34,774 nucleotides of DNA from Thermoprotei archaeon (lineage in GTDB: Archaea; Thermoproteota; Thermoprotei; QMSL01; B3-G16). A model generated the notes under the pieces. The model did not search any database and was not told the DNA's origin. It saw only the letters and a list, made by a program, of their open reading frames with translations. The position numbers and the translations under genes are program-made. Of this stretch, positions 25,458 to 32,942 are shown piece after piece (the first letter of the stretch is position 1; each line of letters starts with the position of its first letter). Location of the stretch: positions 1 to 34,774 of the forward strand of contig JAGGXX010000013.1 in assembly GCA_021162845.1 (NCBI GenBank), written 5' to 3'.

Positions 25458-25556
25458 GCAATCCCACCGATGAGACCCGCTTTATTAACTAATGTCCTAT
25501 TAGGAGATTATTAAAAATATGTATCATCACATCATTTACTGGCAGGTGTGACCTCC

Positions 25557-26738
25557 ATGTTATCTGAGAAAATTCGAACATTACCCGAATCTGCGACGTT
25601 AAGGGCCTCCGAAAGGGCTAAGGAGCTAGCCGCTAAGGGCGTTAAGGTATTGAGATTTGATATAGGTGAACCAGGGTTCGACACGCCCGCTCATATAGTA
25701 GAAGCGGCTTATGAAGCGATGAGGAAAGGCCTGACGCATTACGGCTCCAGCCGTGGATTGCGTGAACTGAGGGAGGCAATATGTCAAAAGTTTGAGGAGG
25801 AATATGGAGCTGACTTAGACCCTGATGACAATGTCATTATAGCACCAGGGACCAAGTATGCGATCTACGCAATACTCGAAGCTATACTGAACCCAGGCGA
25901 TGAAGTACTGCTCCTATCGCCGTGTTGGGTAAGCTATGAGGGCATCACGTTACTAGCTGGAGGTAAGGCTAGATTCATAAGCTCTAATAGGAACTTTAGG
26001 CCTGACGTTGAAGCATTAAAGGAGGGGATGAGTAAGCGCGTAAAGGCCATCATAATCAACTCGCCAAATAACCCTACTGGCGTAATCTTCGATGAACGTG
26101 AGGTTAAGGCAATAGCCGAGGTCGCACATGATGAGGGAGCGCTCCTGATATCGGATGAGATATACGAGAAGATAATATTTGAGGGCAAACACGTATGTGC
26201 CCTTAGATTCATGAGCCCAGAGGAGGGCTGTGTAGTGGTCAATGGATTCTCAAAGGCCTTCGCCATGACAGGCTGGAGGTTAGGTTACGTAGTTGGGCCG
26301 AAGGAACTGATAGCGGGCATCAACAAGATAATGCAACAAACTGTCTCCTGTGTACCGCCTTTCATTCAGTGGGCTGGATACGTTGCCCTTACATCACCGA
26401 AGTCCGAGGAGGCGATAAACGAAATGGTTATGGAGCTTAAAAGGCGAAGAGATATCCTGTACGAAGGGCTTAGATCCTTAAAAGGGCTTAGGCTCATCAA
26501 GCCTAAGGGAGCGTTCTACTTCTTCCCTGAGGTAGAGAAGCCTGACATCTCCTCGGTAGACTTGGCTAATTATTTGCTAGAGAGATATGCCATAATGGTG
26601 GTCCCAGGGAAGCCTTTCGGAGGATACGATAAGCATATAAGGATATCATATGGTGCCGTGGGGGATGTAGAAATCAAGGAGTTCCTCGAAAGGCTGAGAA
26701 AAGCTCTCGAGGAAATAGAGGGAAAAAGCGCTTCTTAA
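25557..26738 (+). CDS. Class I/II aminotransferase, aspartate-type
   Basis: PLP-dependent aminotransferase of fold type I, resembling archaeal aspartate/aromatic aminotransferases of subgroup I-gamma. Motifs are RFDIGEPGFDTP (substrate carboxylate region), SPNNPTGV, ISDEIYEKI (Asp that binds the PLP nitrogen) and NGFSKAFAMTGWRLGY, whose Lys forms the internal aldimine; the C-terminal HIRISYG carries the Arg that binds substrate. Length is about 393 aa. ATG 25557 is favoured over GTG 25548 because AGGTG is eight bases before it and GTG 25548 overlaps that SD. Its TAA shares TTAA with the stop of the convergent AOR gene. The amino acid specificity is not determined. Confidence 0.92.
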   Translation: MLSEKIRTLPESATLRASERAKELAAKGVKVLRFDIGEPGFDTPAHIVEAAYEAMRKGLTHYGSSRGLRELREAICQKFEEEYGADLDPDDNVIIAPGTKYAIYAILEAILNPGDEVLLLSPCWVSYEGITLLAGGKARFISSNRNFRPDVEALKEGMSKRVKAIIINSPNNPTGVIFDEREVKAIAEVAHDEGALLISDEIYEKIIFEGKHVCALRFMSPEEGCVVVNGFSKAFAMTGWRLGYVVGPKELIAGINKIMQQTVSCVPPFIQWAGYVALTSPKSEEAINEMVMELKRRRDILYEGLRSLKGLRLIKPKGAFYFFPEVEKPDISSVDLANYLLERYAIMVVPGKPFGGYDKHIRISYGAVGDVEIKEFLERLRKALEEIEGKSAS

Positions 26739-28612
26739 TGGACGATCATCGATATATCAAGGAACTTCGATAATCCTAGTTCCTCCAGTTTCTCCTTAGT
26801 CGGTATGCCGTTCTCATCCCATCCCCTTAGGGCATAGTATTCCTTTAGCATCTCCTCTAGCCTGACCACATGCCCTTTGGCAGGACCTTCAGGAGCTGGC
26901 TCTTTAAGCAGGCGCTCAGGCAGTGAATCGTCCTTAGCCGTAAAGCCCTCCCTAACGTTAAACAGCCTCGTTAAGTTGTATATCCGCTCCCCAGTCACGT
27001 AGAGCTCTCTATTATTGCGATAACTAAGCCCAGTACATGAGACTAGCATATTCCTGATCTCCTTAAGCGTGAAGGCCTGGAAGGCATAGAAACATATACC
27101 TACACTATCGACAACTGCCTTCTCGTTTTGCCTATCTATGACCAGTTGTGCTTTACCTTTAGTGGTTAGGGGATCTACGGCTCCTCCATAGCCGAGCAAT
27201 TCTTGACCGGCCGTCCAGCCCCTCAGATGACACGCCCCCCTGTCGGATGTAGCGTAGCCGAGGCCCATACCCTGTGCCGCCCTAGGCTCATAGGCCGGTA
27301 GCTCTAGGCCTTTAACGTGCATCGCGAAGAAGAGGCATTCCTCAGCTCCCTTAGCCTTAATTAAGTACTCAGCTATCCTCCTTACGCCCTGCTGCAGAAG
27401 TCCTCCTATGCCCTCCCCTTTCCCTATTTTCTCGACCAGCTTTACCATAACCTCTCCATCACCCCACATAGGCCTTAGGCCATCGAGCTCGTCCTCCGTG
27501 AGTATCCCCCTCTCATAGCACTCCATGATGAACGCTATTATATTGCCCGTACTTATGGTGTCTATTCCATAAAGGTCGCATAGCTGATTAGCACGAGCTA
27601 TGGCTTCACGGGAGCTGATGCCACATTGAGGGCCAAGCGCCCATATGGTCTCATAATCAGGACCGTCCACTATGGTTCCCTTGAACGGCCCCTCCTTCAC
27701 ATAGGCCACCTTACTACAGGCTATCGGACACCCCTTACAGGCTACATCCCTTATCCAAAGCGTCTCACGCCATCGTTCGCCAGCGACTTCTTCAGCTCTC
27801 TCAAAGACCCCTGAACGATAGTTACGCGTGGGCAATGCGCCCATTTCGTTTATGGTCTCGAGTATGTTAGCGCTACCGTACCTAGGCAAATGCCTCGCTG
27901 TAGACTCATGCATGCGCACCATCCTATGAGCGATCCAGGCGAACCTCCTGAACCTCTTAGGATCATAAACCTTGATGGGCTTATGTCCCCTTACGGCCAC
28001 AGCTTTAAGCTTCTTAGAGCCCATGACAGCTCCTGTACCACCCCTTCCGGCAGCCCTCAGAGCACTGAAGATCCCAGCTATCGGGGCCATTCTCTCACCA
28101 GCAGGCCCTATGACCGCTACTTCGAAGTCCCTCCCAAGGCGGGACTTTATCTCGCGTTCAGCATCATAGGTGAACATCCCAGCGAGATCCTTAGCTGAAG
28201 CTAAGTCAACGTGATCTTCATCGATTACTAAAATGGAGAGCTCATCAGCAGCGCCTCGTATCACAAGGGCATCATATCCAGCTCGTTTAAGCGCTATGCC
28301 GAAGGGTCCACCACAATGGCTATCATCGAACGTACCTGTAGCAGGGCTCTTGGTCACGACGCAGAAACGGTTACCAGTAGGAGCTATAGTGCCCGTGAGG
28401 GGACCCGTAGCGAATATCAATACGTTATCCGGCGAGAGGGGAGGAGTCTTGGGCTTCAGCATCTTAAAGAGCAGATAAGCGCCTAACCCTTTACCTCCTA
28501 GGAAGTGATACGCTATATCTTCCGTCAGGGCCTCAGTATGGACCCTCATGGAGGGGAGTTCCACATGGAGTATCTTACCCATATAACCCCTGTCTCCCAT
28601 AACTTCGCTCAT
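26735..28612 (-). CDS. Aldehyde:ferredoxin oxidoreductase (tungsten AOR family)
   Basis: Tungsten- or molybdopterin-dependent enzyme oxidising an aldehyde to a carboxylate with ferredoxin as acceptor. In order: N-terminal AOR domain with GGKGLGAYLL (about 39-48), the pterin-binding segment ATGPLTGTIAPTGNRFCV, and SHCGGPFG; Fe-S cluster cysteines 292, 295 and 299 (CKGCPIAC) with Cys507 (DSVGIC) as fourth ligand; Glu321 (PDYET) matching the active-site Glu of characterised AORs; TSDRGACHLR with His462. Length 625 aa is normal. The ATG overlaps the TGA of the upstream aldolase-ferredoxin gene (ATGA), and GGAGGTGAG precedes it. The whole set indicates an active enzyme. The substrate is unknown; AOR, FOR, GOR and WOR types cannot be separated by inspection. 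Confidence 0.94.
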   Translation of the reverse strand: MSEVMGDRGYMGKILHVELPSMRVHTEALTEDIAYHFLGGKGLGAYLLFKMLKPKTPPLSPDNVLIFATGPLTGTIAPTGNRFCVVTKSPATGTFDDSHCGGPFGIALKRAGYDALVIRGAADELSILVIDEDHVDLASAKDLAGMFTYDAEREIKSRLGRDFEVAVIGPAGERMAPIAGIFSALRAAGRGGTGAVMGSKKLKAVAVRGHKPIKVYDPKRFRRFAWIAHRMVRMHESTARHLPRYGSANILETINEMGALPTRNYRSGVFERAEEVAGERWRETLWIRDVACKGCPIACSKVAYVKEGPFKGTIVDGPDYETIWALGPQCGISSREAIARANQLCDLYGIDTISTGNIIAFIMECYERGILTEDELDGLRPMWGDGEVMVKLVEKIGKGEGIGGLLQQGVRRIAEYLIKAKGAEECLFFAMHVKGLELPAYEPRAAQGMGLGYATSDRGACHLRGWTAGQELLGYGGAVDPLTTKGKAQLVIDRQNEKAVVDSVGICFYAFQAFTLKEIRNMLVSCTGLSYRNNRELYVTGERIYNLTRLFNVREGFTAKDDSLPERLLKEPAPEGPAKGHVVRLEEMLKEYYALRGWDENGIPTKEKLEELGLSKFLDISMIVH

Positions 28613-29850
28613 CCGGCCCTCACCTCCATGACCCTTATCGCATCACGTGGGCACCAATAGACGCACTCAGGGAGGCCGCCACAGAGGTCACATATGAGGA
28701 CGTGCGGTTTAGCCTTATTCAGGATTATCACCTGATTAGGACAGACCTCAACGCATTCACCGCATAGAGTGCACTTACTGGAGTCGACCTTGATATAGCC
28801 TAACTTCTCATCTCGCTCTAAGGCACCCGTGGGACAGGCATTAACGCACTTAGTGCATTGTATGCACACCTTAATCGAGAATGGCCCAGGCCAACTTCCC
28901 TCGACCCTAAGCCTGGCTAGACCAGCATCCACGAAGCCTTCATGCATGAAGCTACATATCATCTCGCAGATCCCACATCCAGTACACTTAGAGTTGTCTA
29001 CCACAAGCCTCATTCTCCCCTTAATTCCACCTAATACGACATCCCTTACGCTCTTCCCTTCATGAACTATGGCCCTTATGGCCTCTAATGTCCTCGCTGG
29101 ATCAGGTGACTGGATGACGTTACGCCCGAATACGACGCCTCTCGCCCCTACTTCCAAGGCTTCCTCTATCACCTCGAGCATATCCTTCATCGTAAGCGCC
29201 CTATAGCCGCCGAGTATGAGCACGGGAGTCCCATAGGCGGTATCCACGACCCTCTTAAAAGACTCTGGATCGCCAGTATAGGGAACCTTAAGCATATCAG
29301 CGCCTATCTCAGTAGCCATCCTAACAGACATGACAATCAGATCAGTCCTATTAGCCTTGGTCACCCTAGGCCCCATGGGAACAGGCTCCACGACGAATGG
29401 CAGGCCTATCTCATCGCACTCCCTAGAGAGCCGGGCCAACATTTCGTATTGCATGGCCTCGAACTCCTCATCCTCATACCCAACGAAGAAATAGGATACT
29501 ATGCCCTGAGCGCCAAGCTTTACCGCCTTCCTAGGCGTACAGGAGAGCGAGAAGGCTACTGTCCTAGCCGGAAGAGGATATGTCCTATCCCTGAACGCAG
29601 AGGTCCAATCCACTCTTATGAGGATGGCTGGCTTATCCCGTCCCAAAAAGAGGTCATGCATATTAATGGCCTGACCTGGGCTTAGAAGAACAGCATCAGG
29701 TTTACCAGCTATGACCCTACGCAATGTATCAGCGAGCCTGTCTGCCCCTGGTATCGGACCCAGCATGAAGCCATGATCAGCCGCGACCACGACAGCCCTT
29801 CCGTCCTCAGGATCCAATATCCTGCTTAACCTAAGCTCCTTACCCACCAT
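28609..29850 (-). CDS. DhnA-type class I aldolase fused to a four-cluster ferredoxin
   Basis: Two-domain protein of 413 aa. Residues 1 to about 270 are a class I aldolase of the DhnA/FbaB/LsrF (DeoC-like) type: AADHGFMLG (Asp25), DWTSAFRDRTYPLP, MLKVPYTGD with Schiff-base Lys188, LILGGYRA and GVVFGRNV as phosphate-binding loops. From about 280, MRLVVDNSKC begins a ferredoxin with 16 cysteines in four groups (289/292/295/299, 329/332/335/339, 360/363/366/370, 387/390/396/400), enough for four [4Fe-4S] clusters, like AorA-type subunits of AOR complexes. ATG 29850 is chosen because GGAGGTGAG lies five bases upstream and the N terminus then aligns without gaps to the paralogue; ATG 29865 is in frame further upstream. 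The fusion is one continuous frame. The products and substrate are unknown. Confidence 0.9.
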   Translation of the reverse strand: MVGKELRLSRILDPEDGRAVVVAADHGFMLGPIPGADRLADTLRRVIAGKPDAVLLSPGQAINMHDLFLGRDKPAILIRVDWTSAFRDRTYPLPARTVAFSLSCTPRKAVKLGAQGIVSYFFVGYEDEEFEAMQYEMLARLSRECDEIGLPFVVEPVPMGPRVTKANRTDLIVMSVRMATEIGADMLKVPYTGDPESFKRVVDTAYGTPVLILGGYRALTMKDMLEVIEEALEVGARGVVFGRNVIQSPDPARTLEAIRAIVHEGKSVRDVVLGGIKGRMRLVVDNSKCTGCGICEMICSFMHEGFVDAGLARLRVEGSWPGPFSIKVCIQCTKCVNACPTGALERDEKLGYIKVDSSKCTLCGECVEVCPNQVIILNKAKPHVLICDLCGGLPECVYWCPRDAIRVMEVRAG

Positions 29851-30664
29851 TAGGCTCACCTCCATGGACTACCTCCCTAAGCTTCCTCACGCGTTCCTCC
29901 ATATCCTCACTGAGGAGTGTGCTCAGACCGAGTACGAAGCCAGAAACGCCCGTTTCTAAGGCCTCTTGTGCTATTTGAAGCACGTCATATGATGGCTGCC
30001 ATCTGGAGACCCCAGCTTCTAGCTCTTCGAGGAGTAGAAGCGGAACTTGGCAAGAATTAACCAGCTTCTTAAGAGAAGCCATGTCCCCAGGATAAGGCAC
30101 GGCGACACAGCTAGCCCCTATCTCCACCGCAATCCTCATGACTAAGCCCAATGCATCCAGATAGTTTTCCCTGACGACCCTTTCCCCAGCGGGTATCGCC
30201 TCGACAAGCAAGGGCAAATCCCACTCGTCACACTTAACCGCGAGCTCACTGAGCGCTTCTACGTTACGAGCATCATCGTAATCAGTCCTATAGCCTAGGA
30301 AGAGATAGGCCACAAGCGCTGAAGCACCCATCCGCATGGCATCCTCGGCATCCGTTAAGGACATGTACCTGTGCTCCCTAGCGGGAAGCGGGTGGGTACT
30401 TCCCCTCCATACGTTAGTCCAATCGGCCCTTAGGAGGAGGGCTGGTGCTCGCCTCCCTAAGAACAGCTCAGAAAGGCGTTTGACCATACCCCTGCTAATT
30501 ATCACGCCATCCACGCCCGCGTTAATGGCTCGGCTTAGCACATCGCGTAAGTTGAGCTCTTTCTCGAAATGACCCAGCATCAGGCCGTAGTCCGCTTCAA
30601 GCAACAATGATCTACCATCTATGGGATCGAGAAAAGTGCTTAAACGTAGTTCCTTACCTGACAT
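29840..30664 (-). CDS. DhnA-type aldolase-like protein lacking the Schiff-base lysine
   Basis: A 274-aa paralogue of the aldolase part of the next gene, which starts 11 bases before this gene ends. The alignment is gap-free over the first ~190 residues (GKELRLS, LDPxDGR, DWTN, PLPAR, PYPGD). Key differences: the Schiff-base lysine position (188) is Ala in CVAVPY; DHG becomes DYG (25-27); the GGYRA and FGRN phosphate loops are replaced (LEELEAG, LGLSTL). Family members depend on that lysine, so this protein probably is not a working aldolase. It may form a hetero-oligomer with the fused aldolase, or have another binding or regulatory role. The start is ATG 30664, with GGGAGTGAT just upstream. 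It is the first gene of the three-gene operon. Confidence 0.85.
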   Translation of the reverse strand: MSGKELRLSTFLDPIDGRSLLLEADYGLMLGHFEKELNLRDVLSRAINAGVDGVIISRGMVKRLSELFLGRRAPALLLRADWTNVWRGSTHPLPAREHRYMSLTDAEDAMRMGASALVAYLFLGYRTDYDDARNVEALSELAVKCDEWDLPLLVEAIPAGERVVRENYLDALGLVMRIAVEIGASCVAVPYPGDMASLKKLVNSCQVPLLLLEELEAGVSRWQPSYDVLQIAQEALETGVSGFVLGLSTLLSEDMEERVRKLREVVHGGEPNGG

Positions 30665-30704
30665 ATCACTCCCTTATGTGATACTTACGTACATAAAGAT
30701 ATAA
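30664..30704 (-). promoter_or_regulatory. Promoter and operator-like repeats of the aldolase-AOR operon
   Basis: The minus strand reads TTATATCTTTATG (30692-30704) as TATA, giving a start near 30676. Two overlapping inverted repeats surround it: TTATGT-N11-ACATAA (30674-30696) and TATCAC-N8-GTGATA (30664-30683). The latter includes the SD and the first base of the start codon. Confidence 0.4.
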
Positions 30705-31037
30705 GAGATAAAAATTAAGGGGAGGCCATTCAAGAAACTTTTAACGCCTCTCCTGTGATTATTCCCGTTTAGCGTTTCCCTACTTATGATATTTTTAGAT
30801 ACTTTAATCCTGTAAGCGGAATAATCCCTCTAGATTCTGAAGTAAAGTTTAACTCCCTAAGCTAGTCCTTACTTCGCCAAAGCTCTTTCCTAGTTTTAGA
30901 AAGGTATCCTCATGATATGAACATGCAAAATAAATGCTAAACTTTCCTATACTTCTTTCATGAGATATTCTTCTAGTTAATAATTAAAGGTCAAAAGCTT
31001 TAATATTTAATTTAATTAGAGAATCTTGGTGTTATAA
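30665..31037. other. AT-rich intergenic region between divergent genes
   Basis: About 373 bases, clearly richer in A+T than the rest of the window. It holds the promoter of the aldolase-AOR operon at its left end and the promoter of the 595-aa protein gene at its right end (about 30990-31015). I see no credible ORF, tRNA or repeat array in the middle; short T runs are present. Confidence 0.6.
30994..31031 (+). promoter_or_regulatory. Promoter and SD of the two-domain protein gene
   Basis: CTTTAATATTTAATTT (about 30998-31013) is TATA-like and would start transcription near 31028. GGTG at about 31028-31031 sits six bases before the ATG at 31038. Confidence 0.4.
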
Positions 31038-32825
31038 ATGAAAATTTCTTTATTATGTCTAATAAATAGTTCAAAAGATAGCTATCAGTTCATTGACGAA
31101 ATAATGCTACGTACATTCGAGCATATAGGAGTTCCTTTTGAGCTTTTTGATATATCTAAGCACAAGATCACTAATGAAATAAATGATTATAGCGCAATAG
31201 TATTAGGACAGGAAGGCATAGCGAACGATATCTCAGAGACCGATGCACATATGATGGCGGATGCAGTGAGAGATGGAGTAGGATTAGTATGTTTTGATGG
31301 ACATGAGATCCACCTTTTCCCCGAACCCATCAAAGAGGTATTTGGAGTGAAAACATCCGACAAGCCCACGCACATGCCTCACATGACAACGAGCGCCATA
31401 CGCACTATAGACAACTCTCATTACATAACATACACTCGCGAGAAAGAGGTAACGTACTTCAATAAGCCAGTCGAGGCGGGAAACATAATAAACGCCTCTC
31501 CTAGGTGTAGGGTACTAATGGTGTTGGCCAATGGCAGTGGGTGCCCCGCACTTATAACCACCACACATGGTAGAGGCAGGGCAGTGCTATTCGCTTTATC
31601 ACCTAAGGTCTGGCTTGAAGAGTATTTTGGACATGGTAGCGGATTAGACGATATATTCTGGAAGAGCATAATCTGGGCCTCACGTAAGCCATTCGTAATG
31701 CTCGCCATGCCTCCCTTCGTGACGATGCGGGTGGATGACTGTAGCGGGACCTATAACTTCAAGTGGATCGATATAGCGAATAAACACGGCATAATACCTC
31801 ATGTATCCCTCTTCATAGATAACATAACGGATAACGCGGCGAAGGTCATAAAGGAGAAATACGAGGCTGGACTAGCGGAATTCTCAGTCCATGCATTTAC
31901 CTGGACACATCAGGTATATTGGAAACCGAGGAGCCCTACAGATCATTCGACGGGAGAAGAATACCCTGAGGAGGTGCTTAGGGAGTACTTTGAGAAGATA
32001 GACAGAAAGATCAAGCAGTGGGGAATCAAGCTTTCTAAGGTATTCGTACCTCACTTCGGAGAGGCAGGTAAGAACGTGATATCCTTCCTTAAAGAGCGAG
32101 GGATAACTTATTTAGGATTTCCAATGAATTTTAGCATCCCCTTCGGAGAGGTACTAAAAGCAACGGGAGGTATTCTGGAGAAACCCGTAGGCTTCAGACC
32201 TAAGCCTTATGGGGGCTTAGGAGGAGCTTTTGACAAGCACCCCTTAGATCCTGAATTATTTATGGCTTATGCCACCCGCATGACCATACCAAGGGCTCAA
32301 TTAGAGGTAAAGATTGAGCTGGGGGAGATAAGGACTGTTGAACAGATGTATGATTTCCTCTGGGATGCCGTTAACGTCAAGGGTAAAGGAGTGGATATCG
32401 AACTAGCGGCTAAGCATGGCGCTGAGGAGATAAAGTTAGGCTTAGACAACCTATTCTTCGGCCTCATGATAACACATGAACAGAACATATCCATGTTCTC
32501 CCTCGAGGAATGGGATGAAGTGTTATCTAGGATAGATGAGCTTACATCGAGGTACGATAAGATATACAAGAGCTGGGAATATATAGCGGAATATGCCAAG
32601 AATAAATGTTCAACGAGGATATTAGAGGCAACATATGATCCTGAGAAAGGGAATATAAGATGCATACTAGACGGAAAAAGCGATATGACGCTATGGCTTT
32701 ATGTCTTCGCCGATAAGGGAGATAAAGTTGTTTATAGATTCCAGCCATTACCGCTGTTTGAAGGACGCAGTGAAGTAATATTTAATTTTGAGGGACTCTT
32801 TGTGAGACACTTTAGATTTAAATGA
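31038..32825 (+). CDS. Two-domain protein: amidotransferase-like N-terminus, polysaccharide-deacetylase-like C-terminus
   Basis: A 595-aa protein without signal peptide. Residues 1 to about 215 look like a class I glutamine-amidotransferase-like flavodoxin fold (DYSAIVLGQEG, GVGLVCFDGHE, HGRGRAVLFAL), of the ThuA-like kind seen attached to carbohydrate enzymes; Cys85 is in the elbow-like position but a full catalytic triad is not evident. Residues about 225-400 look like a NodB/polysaccharide-deacetylase barrel: VTMRVDDCSG (Asp233-Asp234), HVSLFI, EFSVHAFTW (His285) and KVFVPHFGE. The C-terminal ~200 residues are helical, then beta-rich. The gene is more AT-rich at its 5' end than its neighbours. 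The GH4 glycosidase beside it suggests carbohydrate metabolism. Domain calls are moderate. Confidence 0.6.
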   Translation: MKISLLCLINSSKDSYQFIDEIMLRTFEHIGVPFELFDISKHKITNEINDYSAIVLGQEGIANDISETDAHMMADAVRDGVGLVCFDGHEIHLFPEPIKEVFGVKTSDKPTHMPHMTTSAIRTIDNSHYITYTREKEVTYFNKPVEAGNIINASPRCRVLMVLANGSGCPALITTTHGRGRAVLFALSPKVWLEEYFGHGSGLDDIFWKSIIWASRKPFVMLAMPPFVTMRVDDCSGTYNFKWIDIANKHGIIPHVSLFIDNITDNAAKVIKEKYEAGLAEFSVHAFTWTHQVYWKPRSPTDHSTGEEYPEEVLREYFEKIDRKIKQWGIKLSKVFVPHFGEAGKNVISFLKERGITYLGFPMNFSIPFGEVLKATGGILEKPVGFRPKPYGGLGGAFDKHPLDPELFMAYATRMTIPRAQLEVKIELGEIRTVEQMYDFLWDAVNVKGKGVDIELAAKHGAEEIKLGLDNLFFGLMITHEQNISMFSLEEWDEVLSRIDELTSRYDKIYKSWEYIAEYAKNKCSTRILEATYDPEKGNIRCILDGKSDMTLWLYVFADKGDKVVYRFQPLPLFEGRSEVIFNFEGLFVRHFRFK

Positions 32826-32942
32826 TCTCAATCATCACTTTTTCAGTAAAAGTATCCTTAGGTCCTCTCTTTAACTTTAGTAACTATAACACTTGTTAAT
32901 ATGAGAATAAATGTAAAAGAGCCAAAAATTCCTTCGAAGTTT

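Noticed and set aside
28609-29850. Aldolase-ferredoxin fusion as an annotation artefact
   Set aside because: The frame is open across the junction without a stop or ambiguous bases, and both halves keep all key residues. A sequencing error cannot be fully excluded, but nothing in the sequence suggests one.
30720-30990. CRISPR array, tRNA or mobile-element remnant in the AT-rich gap
   Set aside because: No regularly spaced repeats, no cloverleaf and no terminal inverted repeats or transposase fragment could be found by reading both strands.
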